Positions 26,575 through 35,430 are shown, numbered from the stretch's first letter. The stretch: DNA of 64,000 nt from Chersky-840 sp963810195 (GCA_963810195.1 CAWEMO010000001.1:1240001-1304000); one strand, 5' to 3'. The notes: generated from the letters alone by a model not told the origin. Program-made: numbers and translations.

Positions 26575-26838
26575 ATGCCCGAACAGCACGAAACCAGCAA
26601 CCCAGCCGACGACGCCGAGCGACGGTCCGCCCACCACCCGCACATCCATCCGCACCCCCATGCCGATGTGTGCGAGCGGTGCGGGTCCGACGACAGTGTC
26701 CGGAAAGGGCTGTGCCACCGGTGCCGGGAGGTCCTGCGCGGCGAAGGCACGGTCCTACAGCCCGAGCACACCGAGAAGCCGCATCAGGCTCAGCCTGAGC
26801 CCCTGCACAGCCCGCCCTGGCGCAGACGCGGCGCATAG
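26575..26838 (+). CDS. small zinc-ribbon protein
   Basis: An 87-residue protein with a polar His/Pro-rich N-terminus (HHPHIHPHPHADV) and a four-cysteine zinc ribbon CERCGSDDSVRKGLCHRC (about 38-55). A Pro/Glu/His-rich tail ends WRRRGA. Zinc binding by the two CxxC pairs is well supported; the His cluster could add a metal site. A role as regulator or as protein partner cannot be told from sequence. The Shine-Dalgarno CTGGAGGTGTGAAC precedes the ATG. The DosR-like box upstream and the Hsp20 neighbour place it with the stress genes. Confidence 0.75.
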   Translation: MPEQHETSNPADDAERRSAHHPHIHPHPHADVCERCGSDDSVRKGLCHRCREVLRGEGTVLQPEHTEKPHQAQPEPLHSPPWRRRGA

Positions 26839-26905
26839 CGGAGTGCCCGTCGGACCGACCGGTCCGAGGGGCGCCGGCGCGACACCACCGGAGTGCGGGT
26901 GAGAT

Positions 26906-26920
26906 GGGACGTTCGGCCCT
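26906..26920 (+). promoter_or_regulatory. DosR-like box 4 (hsp20)
   Basis: GGGACGTTCGGCCCT, 14 of 15 matches to the local consensus, upstream of the Hsp20 gene (start 26993). The mycobacterial hspX gene is a classic DosR target with closely similar boxes. Confidence 0.65.
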
Positions 26921-26992
26921 ATCTCCGACCGTGCGGGACGACGGACGATGATGGCAGGGCACCTTGGCGTGCCACACCGAACGGAGGCAAAC

Positions 26993-27421
26993 ATGGCACT
27001 CGTACATCGTGACAATCATGTGATGGACTGGCCCCCCGTCCCCTGGCAGCGGTGGAGGCGTCTGTTCGAGCTGGACGGCGATCAGGAGTGGCTCCGGGTC
27101 GAGGAGTTCCACGACGGCGACACCCTCGTGGTACGGGCGGAGCTGCCGGACGTCGACCCGGACAAGGACGTGGACGTCACCACCGAGAACGGCGTGGTAC
27201 GAATCCACGCCCGGCGCGAGCAGAAGGCCGAACACAAAGAGCGGCGTGGATACCGCTCTGAGTTCCGGTACGGAGAGTTCGAGCGCGAGATCGCGTTGCC
27301 GGCAGGTGCCGTCGCAGAGGACGTGAAGGCCACGTACTCCAACGGGGTCCTCGAGGTTCGGATCCCCTGCCCGGAGAAGGCCGAGGCGACCTCGACGAAG
27401 GTGCCCGTCACCCGGACGTAA
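26993..27421 (+). CDS. Hsp20 / alpha-crystallin small heat-shock protein
   Basis: A 142-residue ATP-independent chaperone. The alpha-crystallin domain spans about residues 38-130: EWLRVEEFHDGDTLVVRAEL, VDPDKDVDVTTENGVVRIHA, then REIALPAGAVAEDVKATYSN-like strands and the conserved GVLEVRIPCPE that ends the domain. The short C-terminus lacks a clear second I-x-I. The ATG at 26993 follows ACGGAGGCAAAC. A DosR-like box lies 72 nt upstream. It corresponds in role to HspX/Acr of mycobacterial dormancy, although this assignment is by context, not by close sequence comparison. Confidence 0.93.
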   Translation: MALVHRDNHVMDWPPVPWQRWRRLFELDGDQEWLRVEEFHDGDTLVVRAELPDVDPDKDVDVTTENGVVRIHARREQKAEHKERRGYRSEFRYGEFEREIALPAGAVAEDVKATYSNGVLEVRIPCPEKAEATSTKVPVTRT

Positions 27422-27424
27422 GCG

Positions 27425-27451
27425 CCAGAGGCATCTGTCCAGAGGCATCTG
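27425..27451. repeat. 13-bp direct repeat
   Basis: CCAGAGGCATCTG occurs twice, separated by a single T, just after the hsp20 stop. Each copy contains the partial palindrome CAGA..TCTG. It could be an operator for the next gene or a duplication remnant. Confidence 0.6.
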
Positions 27452-27500
27452 AGCGGGCCGAGGTTGGGGCACACTCGGTCGCGCAGTCAGGAGGAGCGAC

Positions 27501-27677
27501 GTGTCCGTCCTGAGCCGCCCACCCACCGGGCCCGGCCATGAGGCACCGGCGACCACCCGAGCCGTCCGGCTCATGACCGACACGGCGCGGGCCCTGGGCC
27601 GTACCGTGGGCCCGAGCCGGGCGCGGGCGCGGGCGGCGCGCCGCAGCGACGGGAGATCCCGAGCGCGCCGCGATTAG
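27501..27677 (+). CDS. short reading frame, probably the displaced 5' end of the next gene
   Basis: GTG at 27501 follows AGGAGGAGCGAC, the best Shine-Dalgarno in the region, and encodes 58 residues (VSVLSRPPTGPGHEAPATTR at the start, then a basic Ala/Arg stretch) before TAG at 27675. The next frame then gives GDPERAAISAELAGLEARM and runs into the pyruvate-kinase-like protein. One base change near 27650 would fuse them. It could also be a separate small basic protein. Confidence 0.35.
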   Translation: MSVLSRPPTGPGHEAPATTRAVRLMTDTARALGRTVGPSRARARAARRSDGRSRARRD

Positions 27678-27684
27678 TGCGGAG

Positions 27685-29442
27685 TTGGCCGGGCTCGAGG
27701 CCCGCATGCACGACCTGGAAGCGCTCCACGCGCCGGACATCGCCAGAGTCCATCCCGACCACCTGCAGGACGCGGTGAACCTCGTCCACTACCTCGCCCT
27801 GCGCCACGAGGACGTCCGCCGGCTCCAGCGCAAGCTGGGAGAACGGGGCCTGTCGTCGCTGGGGCGCTGCGAGCCCCACGTGCTCGCCACCGTCGAGACC
27901 GTCCACGCCACGGTCGACGGCGACGTGCCGCGCCCCAGGCCGGGCACGTTGAGCTTCGATGAGGGCCGTCGCGCCCTCGACCGCAACACCGACGCCCTCT
28001 TCGGCCCGCGCCCCCCGGGCCGGGTGACGCGCGTCATGGTGACCCTGCCCACCGCCGCGGCCGACGACTACGCACTGGTCCGGCACCTCGTCGCCCGGGG
28101 CATGGACGTCGCCCGTATCAACGGCGCCCATGACGACCCGGACCGCTGGGAACGCATGGCACGCAGCGTGCGCAAGGCGTCGGAGGAGCTCCACCGGCAC
28201 TGCCAGGTCTCGATGGACCTCCCGGGGCCCAAGATGCGGACCGGCCCCCTCGTCGAGGGGCCACGGGTCGTGAAGCTCCGGCCCCAGCGCGACCTGCGGG
28301 GCGTGCCCATCGCTCCCGCCTTCGCCACCTTGGTGCCCGACTCCGCCCCGCACCCTCCCAACCGGGCCCTCAGCGTGGACCGGTCATGGCTCGAGCGCCG
28401 GCACCCCGGAGACGTGGTCGAGACCGTCGACACCCGCGGCTCACTCCGGGAGCTCCGGGTGGTCGAGGCCACCCCCAGTCGGGTGGTCGCCGAAGTCTGG
28501 GACACGACCTTCGTGGAGACAGGGTCCACGCTGGCTTGCGCGGGGGACGCGACCCGTGTGGGAGCGCTGTCGCGGGTCTCCCAGTACCACGTGCTGTGCG
28601 TCGGCGACCTCCTCGTGCTCACCGGTGACCTGGACCCCGCCGCACCGTGGCGACACGGCCAGCCCGGACTGGCTCGAATCGGTTGCACGCTGCCAGCCGC
28701 ACTGGAGGCGGCCCAGGTCGGCCAGCGGGTGATCCTCGACGACGGGAAGATGACAGGTGTGATCGAGAGCGTGTCCGCCGACGGGCTCAGAGTCCGGATC
28801 CTGACCGCGTCACCGGGAGGTTCGCGCCTTCGGGCCGAGAAGGGGATCAACCTCCCCGACACCGATCTCCCCGTGGGCGCCGCGACCGATGCCGACCTTC
28901 CCCTGCTCGAGGTGGCCGCTGCGCACGCCGACATGATCGCCGTGTCGTTCCTGCGCCACGAGCGCGATGTCGACCAGGTCCACGACTATCTCGGACGCGT
29001 CGGGGGGGAGCACCTCGGCCTGATCCTGAAGATCGAGACCACCGCCGCCTTCGCCCGGCTTCCCGAGATCCTCCTGCACGCCATGCGCTCCCCGCTGGTG
29101 GGGGTCATGATCGCCCGCGGGGACCTCGCCGTCGAAGCCGGCTACGAACGCCTCGCCGAGGTGCAAGAGGAGATCCTGTGGCTCTGCGAGGCGGCTCACC
29201 TGCCGGTGATCTGGGCCACCGAGGTGCTCGACCAGCTGGCGCGCACCGGACAGCCGTCCCGGGCCGAGGTCACCGATGCGGCCATGTCCCAAAGAGCAGA
29301 GTGCGTCATGTTGAACAAAGGGGCTCACGTCGACACCGCCATCGTCGTCCTCGACGACATCCTGCGCCGCATGTCAGGGCATCAACGCAAGAAGACGCCG
29401 TTGCTGCGGCAGCTGCACAGCTGGGTCGACACCGCCCCGTAG
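27685..29442 (+). CDS. pyruvate-kinase-like barrel protein
   Basis: 585 residues from a TTG start; the true start may be the GTG at 27501 with a frameshift. Residues 1-105 are helical and not part of known pyruvate kinases. The barrel follows: VTRVMVTLPTAAADDYALV, then VARINGAHDD, VSMDLPGPKMRTG (substrate/metal loop), an enlarged B-domain (about 190-350), IAVSFLRHERDVDQV, MIARGDLAVEAGYERLAEVQ and PVIWATEVLDQLARTGQPSR, which parallel the active-site motifs of the family. The C-terminal allosteric domain is absent. Phosphoenolpyruvate chemistry is likely, but normal pyruvate kinase activity is unproven. With PEP synthase and PFOR nearby, a role at the PEP/pyruvate node is plausible. Confidence 0.78.
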   Translation: MAGLEARMHDLEALHAPDIARVHPDHLQDAVNLVHYLALRHEDVRRLQRKLGERGLSSLGRCEPHVLATVETVHATVDGDVPRPRPGTLSFDEGRRALDRNTDALFGPRPPGRVTRVMVTLPTAAADDYALVRHLVARGMDVARINGAHDDPDRWERMARSVRKASEELHRHCQVSMDLPGPKMRTGPLVEGPRVVKLRPQRDLRGVPIAPAFATLVPDSAPHPPNRALSVDRSWLERRHPGDVVETVDTRGSLRELRVVEATPSRVVAEVWDTTFVETGSTLACAGDATRVGALSRVSQYHVLCVGDLLVLTGDLDPAAPWRHGQPGLARIGCTLPAALEAAQVGQRVILDDGKMTGVIESVSADGLRVRILTASPGGSRLRAEKGINLPDTDLPVGAATDADLPLLEVAAAHADMIAVSFLRHERDVDQVHDYLGRVGGEHLGLILKIETTAAFARLPEILLHAMRSPLVGVMIARGDLAVEAGYERLAEVQEEILWLCEAAHLPVIWATEVLDQLARTGQPSRAEVTDAAMSQRAECVMLNKGAHVDTAIVVLDDILRRMSGHQRKKTPLLRQLHSWVDTAP

Positions 29443-29463
29443 CAGGGCCGCGAGGCCGGGAGC

Positions 29464-30678
29464 TCAACCGAGCGACTCCCACAAGCCCGCTCTGGCGTCG
29501 GGGTGGGCGACCTCGCTGATCAACAGGCGCGCCTGCGCCCGCTGGCTCCGGCCGAAGAGCAGCGCCCGCCCCTGTTCCGAGACCACCGCCGAGTGCTGGA
29601 ACGACGTCGCCGGCTCCACCAGCCGGGAGACGATCGTCGAGGTGTCGGTCTTGGCGTGCCACGAGGGCAACGCCACGACGGCGTGGCCGCCGTCGGAATG
29701 CAGGGCCCCCACCACGAAATCGGGCTGTCCACCGAATCCGGAGTAGATGCGACCCCGGACGAAGCTGGCGTTGGCCTGGGCACAGAGATCGACCTGCAGC
29801 GCCGTGTTGAGGGAGAACATCATGGAATGGGCGGCGATGTTGCTGGGGTCGTTCACGGTCTCGGTGCGCAGCACGCGCACCCGCGGGTTGCGGTCGACCC
29901 ACGAGTAGAGCTCGGACGTCCCGAAGAGAAAGGTCGTGACGACCGGGCGAGAAGCCTCGAGCGCGCCGGCGCGGTCGAGGACGAGCACGCCGTCGCTGAT
30001 GGCCTCGGACCACACCCCCAGCCCGCGCAGCCCGGTGAGGGCCGCCAGCACGGCGTCGGGGATCTCGCCGATGCCCACCTGGATGGTCGCCCCGTCCTCG
30101 ATCAAGGTGGCCACCCCCGTCCCGATGGCGGCGGTGACGTCGCTCACGGCGTGTCGGGCGACGGAGGGCAGCTCCTCCTCCACCTGGACGCCGAGGTCGA
30201 CGGCATCGACGTCCAGCTCGCCGTCGCCGTAGGTGTAGGGCATGTGGGGGTTGACCTGTGCGACGACGATGCCGCCCCGGGCGCGGGCCCGCTCGATGGC
30301 CGCCGGCAGGATGTTGACCTCGGTGCCGAGCGAGACCTTCCCGTCGTGCTCGCTCGACGTGTGCAGGAGCAGCACGTCCGGTGGCCGCGCCACCGCGAAG
30401 AGCCGGGGGACGAGCGACAGCCGCATGGGCAGGTAGTCGAGGGTGGGGACATCGCGCATCCCAGGCCCCACGAACGGCGACTCCGGGATGACACCCTGGC
30501 GGACGGGCAACCCTCGCTGGGCGTTGAGGGCGAAGAGCCGGTAGCTCTCCACCGCCGCGTCGAAGAGCTCGACCAGCCGTCGGGGGGTGGAGAAGTTCCC
30601 ACTCACCACGGCACGTGGCTCGGCCCACGGAAGCGCTCCGAACCGGTTCTCGAGCTCGCGCTCGGTCACGATCTCCAT
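29464..30678 (-). CDS. acetyl-CoA hydrolase / CoA-transferase family protein
   Basis: A 404-residue class I CoA-transferase-type enzyme, acting on acetyl-CoA, succinyl-CoA or 4-hydroxybutyryl-CoA. N-terminal half: GNFSTPRRLVELFDAAVESY and VPTLDYLPMRLSLVPRLF. C-terminal half: ATIQVGIGEIPDAVLAAL, then FLFGTSELYSWVDRNPRVRV with the candidate catalytic Glu, and YSGFGGQPDFVVGALHSDGG, the conserved glycine-rich stretch. Length fits 4-hydroxybutyrate CoA-transferase-like proteins. It is convergent with the pyruvate-kinase-like gene and lies 26 nt downstream of the permease gene, so it may share its transcript. It could release acetate from PFOR-derived acetyl-CoA, an inference. Confidence 0.87.
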   Translation of the reverse strand: MEIVTERELENRFGALPWAEPRAVVSGNFSTPRRLVELFDAAVESYRLFALNAQRGLPVRQGVIPESPFVGPGMRDVPTLDYLPMRLSLVPRLFAVARPPDVLLLHTSSEHDGKVSLGTEVNILPAAIERARARGGIVVAQVNPHMPYTYGDGELDVDAVDLGVQVEEELPSVARHAVSDVTAAIGTGVATLIEDGATIQVGIGEIPDAVLAALTGLRGLGVWSEAISDGVLVLDRAGALEASRPVVTTFLFGTSELYSWVDRNPRVRVLRTETVNDPSNIAAHSMMFSLNTALQVDLCAQANASFVRGRIYSGFGGQPDFVVGALHSDGGHAVVALPSWHAKTDTSTIVSRLVEPATSFQHSAVVSEQGRALLFGRSQRAQARLLISEVAHPDARAGLWESLG

Positions 30679-30704
30679 GTGAGGTGCTGATTCTCCGCCA
30701 GACG

Positions 30705-32354
30705 TCAGGTGCCGGTATCCCGGATGGGGACGCCCTCGAGGCTAGCCCCGGGGGCATCGGGCGCCGCGTCCACGTCGGGGACGAGCGTGGGCGTGGACCG
30801 GTTGAGCGTCCGCCCGGCGAAGAAGTCTCGGCCGAACAGGCGCCACACGAGCATGAGGATGACGCCGAGGGCCGCCGAGACGAAGAAGACCAGGAACACG
30901 CCACCGATGATCCAGTGGGGTGCGAAGGGGAGCTTCCAGGACGTGTAGCTGACGTTGCTCCCGAAATTCCAGTCGGCCTGGAGGCTGTAACCCATGGCGG
31001 CGTAGAGCATGACCCCGCCAAGGAGGGGGAAGATCCCCTTCATCCACAGGTCGCGGCGGCTGCGAGTCAGCACCTTGCGGTAGTACCAGACGCACGTGAA
31101 GCCGGTCAGGCCGTAGTAGAAGGCGATGAAGATGCCGATGGCGGTGACCGAGTCGGCGATGATGTTCCCGCCGGCCATGAAGTTCATGACTGCGTACATC
31201 ACCGCCGAGATCGCCCCCATGACGACGGTGGCCACCGTGGGGATCATGTTCTTGGTGTGCATCCGGGCAAAGGCGCTCGGGATGGACTTGTAGACCGCCA
31301 TCGACAGGGCTGTCCGGGCGGTGGGGAGGATCGTCGTCTGTGTCGAGGCCGCCGCTGAGGTCAGGACCATCAGGATGAGCAGATGGAAGAAGAAGGGCCC
31401 GACACCCGTCGAGCCGAACACCGCGTGGCCCAGGCCGGCGAAGACGTCGGTGACGTTGCTCGGGTTGGCCAGGCCGAGGCCCTTGGTCCCGACGCCGGCG
31501 AAGGACTGGGAGGACAAGGTGACGACGAAGTAGACCGCGAGCAGGATGACCGTGGAGAAGATCCCGGCCAGTCCCGGCAGGCGCTTCTTGTCGGTCGTCT
31601 CCTCGTTGATCGACAGCGACGTGTCCCATCCCCAGTAGATGAAGAGCATGAGCACCAGACCGCTCACGAGCGCCGAGAACTTGATGTCGGCCGGATTGAA
31701 CCACGACCACCGGGGGTCGATGTGCGAGGCGGGTGCGTGGGCGGTGAGGACCCGCACCAGCGCGACCAAGGCGAAGACCACCAGGATCAGGACCTCGGTC
31801 GACAACAGGACACGCTGGATCCTCGCCGAGAGCTCGATGCCCTGGTAGCAGATCCAGGTCATGGCGACGATGAAGAGCACCCCCACCAGCAACACCCATC
31901 CGCTGGTGGCGTTCTCGCCGATGCGGTTGGCGTTGAAGAGCAGGAACACGTACTGGCCCGTGACCTGGGCCAGGCTGGCCATGACGAGCACGTCGGAGGC
32001 GATGATCCCCCACCCGCCGAGCCAACCGGTGGTGGGCCCGAAGGTCCGGGTTCCCCACGTGAAGGTGGTCCCGCAATCGGGGTCCGCCTTGTTGAGCTCG
32101 CTGTACCCGATGGAGACGAACAGCATGGGGATGAACGCCAGCAACACGACCAGCGGCGACACCAGGCCGACGGTGGCGACGATGAGCCCGAGGGTCGCCG
32201 CCAGCGAATAGGCAGGTGCCGTGGAGGCGACCCCGATGACGATGCTCGAGATCAGGCCGATGGCGCCGGGCTTGAGCCCCTTTTCGGCAGGTGCCTGCTC
32301 AGGCGACAGCGATGTGTCCGGCACCGCGTCCGGCGGCGGGAGCAGCGCGGTCAT
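30705..32354 (-). CDS. APC-family amino acid/polyamine permease
   Basis: A 549-residue permease with about 12 transmembrane helices. The APC start GLISSIVIGVASTAPAYSLA and the helix-1/6 type signatures (SELNKADPDCGTTFTWGTRT, YWGWDTSLSINEETTDKKRL) are clear. N- and C-termini are polar and cytoplasmic. Substrate may be an amino acid or polyamine; the aldehyde dehydrogenase and saccharopine-dehydrogenase-like genes upstream support an amino compound. The start ATG overlaps the stop of a 15-codon leader frame (32351-32398). Confidence 0.9.
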   Translation of the reverse strand: MTALLPPPDAVPDTSLSPEQAPAEKGLKPGAIGLISSIVIGVASTAPAYSLAATLGLIVATVGLVSPLVVLLAFIPMLFVSIGYSELNKADPDCGTTFTWGTRTFGPTTGWLGGWGIIASDVLVMASLAQVTGQYVFLLFNANRIGENATSGWVLLVGVLFIVAMTWICYQGIELSARIQRVLLSTEVLILVVFALVALVRVLTAHAPASHIDPRWSWFNPADIKFSALVSGLVLMLFIYWGWDTSLSINEETTDKKRLPGLAGIFSTVILLAVYFVVTLSSQSFAGVGTKGLGLANPSNVTDVFAGLGHAVFGSTGVGPFFFHLLILMVLTSAAASTQTTILPTARTALSMAVYKSIPSAFARMHTKNMIPTVATVVMGAISAVMYAVMNFMAGGNIIADSVTAIGIFIAFYYGLTGFTCVWYYRKVLTRSRRDLWMKGIFPLLGGVMLYAAMGYSLQADWNFGSNVSYTSWKLPFAPHWIIGGVFLVFFVSAALGVILMLVWRLFGRDFFAGRTLNRSTPTLVPDVDAAPDAPGASLEGVPIRDTGT

Positions 32355-32398
32355 GGGTGGTCCCGCCCTGTGCCGGTGTCTGGCTCTTTCTCGTCCAT
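32351..32398 (-). CDS. 15-residue leader reading frame overlapping the permease start
   Basis: ATG at 32398 encodes MDEKEPDTGTGRDHP and stops in CCATGACC, so its TGA overlaps the permease ATG by 4 nt. The overlap would couple translation. No regulatory amino-acid run is seen. It may be a translated upstream frame or chance. Confidence 0.3.
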   Translation of the reverse strand: MDEKEPDTGTGRDHP

Positions 32399-32551
32399 AG
32401 TGAGGAGCCTAAAAATGGGCGGCCCCCCTGCCATAGGGTCCAACGGCCCGAAATCGCGGGGATCGTGGCCGCCATGCACAAGAGCTCGCCGCCGATGACC
32501 CCGCCGCCGGCTCAGACGCGTCTGACCTGGGCCGCCCCGGGCGGCTCCTGG

Positions 32552-33991
32552 TCAGGGCTCGATGGCGCTCATCACGTGCTTGATACGCGTGTAGTCCTCG
32601 AACCCGTAGACCGACAGGTCCTTGCCGTAGCCCGAGTGCTTGAAGCCCCCGTGCGGCATCTCCGCCACCAGCGGGATGTGGGTGTTGATCCACACGCATC
32701 CGAAGTCGAGGCGCTTGGCCATGCGCATGGCTCGACCGTGGTCACGCGTCCACACCGACGAGGCCAGCGCGTATTCCACACCGTTCGCCCACCGGACGGC
32801 TTCGTCCTCGCTCGTGAAGCGCTGCACTGTGATGACCGGCCCGAACACCTCTTCCTGGACGATCCGGTCGTCCTGGTGCACGTCCGCCACGACCGTCGGC
32901 TCGTAGAAGAAGCCCCGCTCACCGATGCGATGGCCCCCGGTGAGCACCGAGGCGTGGGCGGGGAGCGACTCCACGAAGCCGCTGACACGGCCGAGCTGAT
33001 CATGGCTGTTGAGCGGTCCGAAGTCCGCTTCGGCGTCATCGGGGCCTGCCACGGTCTGGCCACGGGCCTGTTCCACCAGGGCGGCGACGAAGGCGTCGTG
33101 GACCTTCGGCCCGGCCAGCACCCGAGTGGCCGCGGTGCAGTCCTGACCGGCATTGAAGTAGCCCGCTATGGCGATTCCCTCGGCCGCCTTCGCCGGGTCC
33201 GCATCGTCGAACACCACGACTGGTGCCTTGCCCCCGAGCTCGAGATGGACCCGCTTGATGTCCTGCGCCGCGGCGATGGCGACCTCGCGCCCGGCCCGGA
33301 CGCTGCCGGTGATGGAGACCATGCGCGGGACGGGATGGGCTACCAGGGCGCGCCCGGTCTCCCGGTTGCCGCACACGACGTTGAACACGCCCGGCGGGAG
33401 GAACTCGGCAGCCACCTCGGCGAGCACGAGCGTGCTCACCGGCGTGGTGTGTGCAGGCTTCAACACCACGGTGTTCCCGGCCGCCACGGCGGGCGCGAAC
33501 TTCCACACCGCCATCATCATCGGGTAGTTCCACGGCGTGACCTGGGCACACACGCCGACGGGCTCTCTTCGGACGAACGAAGTGTGTCCGGCCATGTACT
33601 CACCGGCCGAACGGCCCTCGAGGAGCCGGCACGCGCCGGCGAAGAACCGGATCTGGTCGATCATGGGGGGAATCTCCTCGGACCTCGTGAGCCCGCGGGG
33701 CTTGCCCGTGTCCTGGCATTCGAGGTCCACCAATTCGTCGGCCCGGGCCTCGAGGGCGTCGGCGATCCGGAACATGGCCAGGCTCCGCTCCGACGGCGTG
33801 GTCTCGCGCCACAGCTCGAACGCCTCCTGCGCGATCCCCATGGCGTGGTCCACGTCGGCGGCGCCTGACACGGGCATCGTCGCGAACACCTCCCCCGTCG
33901 AGGGGTCGACGACGTCCTCGGTGACTCCTTCGACGGTGTCGACGTAGCTCCCCCCGACAAAGTTCCGCAGCACGCGCCGTTGAGCTGTCAC
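32552..33991 (-). CDS. NAD(P)-dependent aldehyde dehydrogenase (aminobutyraldehyde type)
   Basis: About 479 residues, the standard ALDH length. The motifs are complete: VTPWNYPMMMAVWKFAPAVA, the cofactor stretch ITGSVRAGREVAIAAA, catalytic Glu in HLELGGKAPVVVFDDAD, catalytic Cys in YFNAGQDCTAATRVLAGPKV, and GGFKHSGYGKDLSVYGFEDY at the C-terminus. The end pattern and EMPHGGFKHSGYG recall gamma-aminobutyraldehyde dehydrogenases. GTG at 33991, after GGGAGGCATCAAC, gives the family start. It is divergent from the saccharopine-dehydrogenase-like gene with a weak DosR-like box between. A role in polyamine or lysine-derived aldehyde oxidation is likely. Confidence 0.92.
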   Translation of the reverse strand: MTAQRRVLRNFVGGSYVDTVEGVTEDVVDPSTGEVFATMPVSGAADVDHAMGIAQEAFELWRETTPSERSLAMFRIADALEARADELVDLECQDTGKPRGLTRSEEIPPMIDQIRFFAGACRLLEGRSAGEYMAGHTSFVRREPVGVCAQVTPWNYPMMMAVWKFAPAVAAGNTVVLKPAHTTPVSTLVLAEVAAEFLPPGVFNVVCGNRETGRALVAHPVPRMVSITGSVRAGREVAIAAAQDIKRVHLELGGKAPVVVFDDADPAKAAEGIAIAGYFNAGQDCTAATRVLAGPKVHDAFVAALVEQARGQTVAGPDDAEADFGPLNSHDQLGRVSGFVESLPAHASVLTGGHRIGERGFFYEPTVVADVHQDDRIVQEEVFGPVITVQRFTSEDEAVRWANGVEYALASSVWTRDHGRAMRMAKRLDFGCVWINTHIPLVAEMPHGGFKHSGYGKDLSVYGFEDYTRIKHVMSAIEP

Positions 33992-34053
33992 GTTGATGCC
34001 TCCCGCGATCGCCGGTACGGCCACAGACTCGCATCCGCCGATCCCCCGGGCAA

Positions 34054-34068
34054 GTGACCTTGGACCCT
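34054..34068 (+). promoter_or_regulatory. DosR-like box 5 (ALDH / saccharopine dehydrogenase-like)
   Basis: GTGACCTTGGACCCT, 12 of 15 matches to the local consensus, in the divergent intergenic region between starts at 33991 and 34178. Confidence 0.4.
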
Positions 34069-34177
34069 ACCGCTGCGGCATCGAGGGGCGGGAACATGAA
34101 TCCACCGGACACGACGTTCGGTCGAAGACAAGGTCCTGTACGGTGAAGGACGCGAGCGCGGATTCAGGAGGTTCCCC

Positions 34178-35389
34178 ATGCGTGTGCTTCTGGTTGGAGC
34201 CGGTGGAGTGGGAACGGCGTTTGCCCGGACGGCAGCCCGGCGCGGCGCCTTCGAGCACATCGTGATCGCGGATCACACCAAGGCCCGAGCCGAACGGGCG
34301 GCGCAGTCCGCCAGCGACCGCTTCACCGCGGTCGCACTCGACGCCTCGGACGAAAAGGCGGTGACCGCGCTCCTGCGCGCCGAGCGGTGTGACGTGCTCG
34401 TGAATGCGGTCGACCCCCGGTTCGTCATGCCGCTGTTCCGTGGCGCGCTTGCCGCCGGAGTCAATTACCTGGACATGGCGATGTCGCTGTCGCACCCCAA
34501 CCCGACCGAGCCCTATGCCAAACCGGGCGTGAAGCTCGGCGACGAGCAATTCGCCATGGCAGAGGAGTGGGAGAAGCAGGGACTGCTGGCCATCGTGGGC
34601 ATGGGCGTCGAGCCCGGACTGGCCGACGTCTTCGCGCGGTACGCGTCAGACAACCTCTTTTCGACGATCGACGAGATCGGCGTGCGCGACGGAGCCAACC
34701 TGGTCGTCGACGGCTACGACTTCGCGCCCACCTTCTCCATCTGGACGACCATAGAGGAATGCCTCAATCCCCCCATCATCTGGGAGAAGGACCGGGGGTG
34801 GTACACCACCGAGCCCTTCAGCGAGCTCGAGGTGTTCAACTTCCCCTCCGGGATCGGCCCCGTCGAGTGCGTGAACGTGGAGCACGAGGAGGTGCTCCTG
34901 GTCCCGCGGTGGCTCCAGCCCAAGCGGGTGACGTTCAAGTACGGGCTCGGCGCGGAGTTCATCGGCGTCCTCAAGACGTTGCACATGCTCGGCCTCGACT
35001 CGACGACCCCGGTCGACGTCGAGGGAACCAAAGTGTCGCCCCGAGACGTCGTGGCCGCCTGTCTCCCTGACCCCGCGGAGCTCGGCGACAACATGCACGG
35101 CGTGACGTGCGCAGGGACCTGGGTGACGGGAACGGGCAAGGACGGGGGCCGGCGCGAGGTCTACCTCCACCACGTCGTGGACAACGCCTGGTCCATGAGG
35201 GAATACGGGTCCCAGAGCGTCGTGTGGCAGACCGCCATCAACCCCATCGTGGCCCTCGAGCTCGTGGCATCGGAGGCGTGGTCGGGTGCCGGGGTGCTCG
35301 GTCCCGAGGCGTTCCCGGCAGATCCCTTCCTCGACCTGCTCAACGAGAGCGGGGCGACGTGGGCGATGGAGGAGCGGACCCCCAAGTAG
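34178..35389 (+). CDS. saccharopine dehydrogenase-like protein
   Basis: A 403-residue protein. The Rossmann nucleotide site MRVLLVGAGGVGTAFARTAA is followed by VIADHTKARAERAAQ, LVNAVDPRFVMPLFRGALAA and NYLDMAMSLS, the usual saccharopine-dehydrogenase/carboxynorspermidine-dehydrogenase pattern, then GMGVEPGLADVFARYASDNL. The C-terminal half contains the substrate domain (WTTIEECLNPPIIWEKDRGW, EVYLHHVVDNAWSMREYGSQ). AGGAGGTTCCCC precedes the ATG. Context (ALDH divergent, permease, glutamate dehydrogenase downstream) suggests amino-acid or polyamine catabolism yielding glutamate. Which amino acid is oxidised is open. Confidence 0.88.
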   Translation: MRVLLVGAGGVGTAFARTAARRGAFEHIVIADHTKARAERAAQSASDRFTAVALDASDEKAVTALLRAERCDVLVNAVDPRFVMPLFRGALAAGVNYLDMAMSLSHPNPTEPYAKPGVKLGDEQFAMAEEWEKQGLLAIVGMGVEPGLADVFARYASDNLFSTIDEIGVRDGANLVVDGYDFAPTFSIWTTIEECLNPPIIWEKDRGWYTTEPFSELEVFNFPSGIGPVECVNVEHEEVLLVPRWLQPKRVTFKYGLGAEFIGVLKTLHMLGLDSTTPVDVEGTKVSPRDVVAACLPDPAELGDNMHGVTCAGTWVTGTGKDGGRREVYLHHVVDNAWSMREYGSQSVVWQTAINPIVALELVASEAWSGAGVLGPEAFPADPFLDLLNESGATWAMEERTPK

Positions 35390-35430
35390 CCGTCCTCGCG
35401 GACAGGCCACCCTCCCGCCGGGAGTCGATC

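Noticed and set aside
33099..33113. TGGACCTTCGGCCCG, a 13/15 match to the DosR-like consensus
   Set aside because: It lies inside the aldehyde dehydrogenase coding sequence (codons of GPKVHD), so it is probably a chance match; it shows the background of the motif in GC-rich coding DNA.
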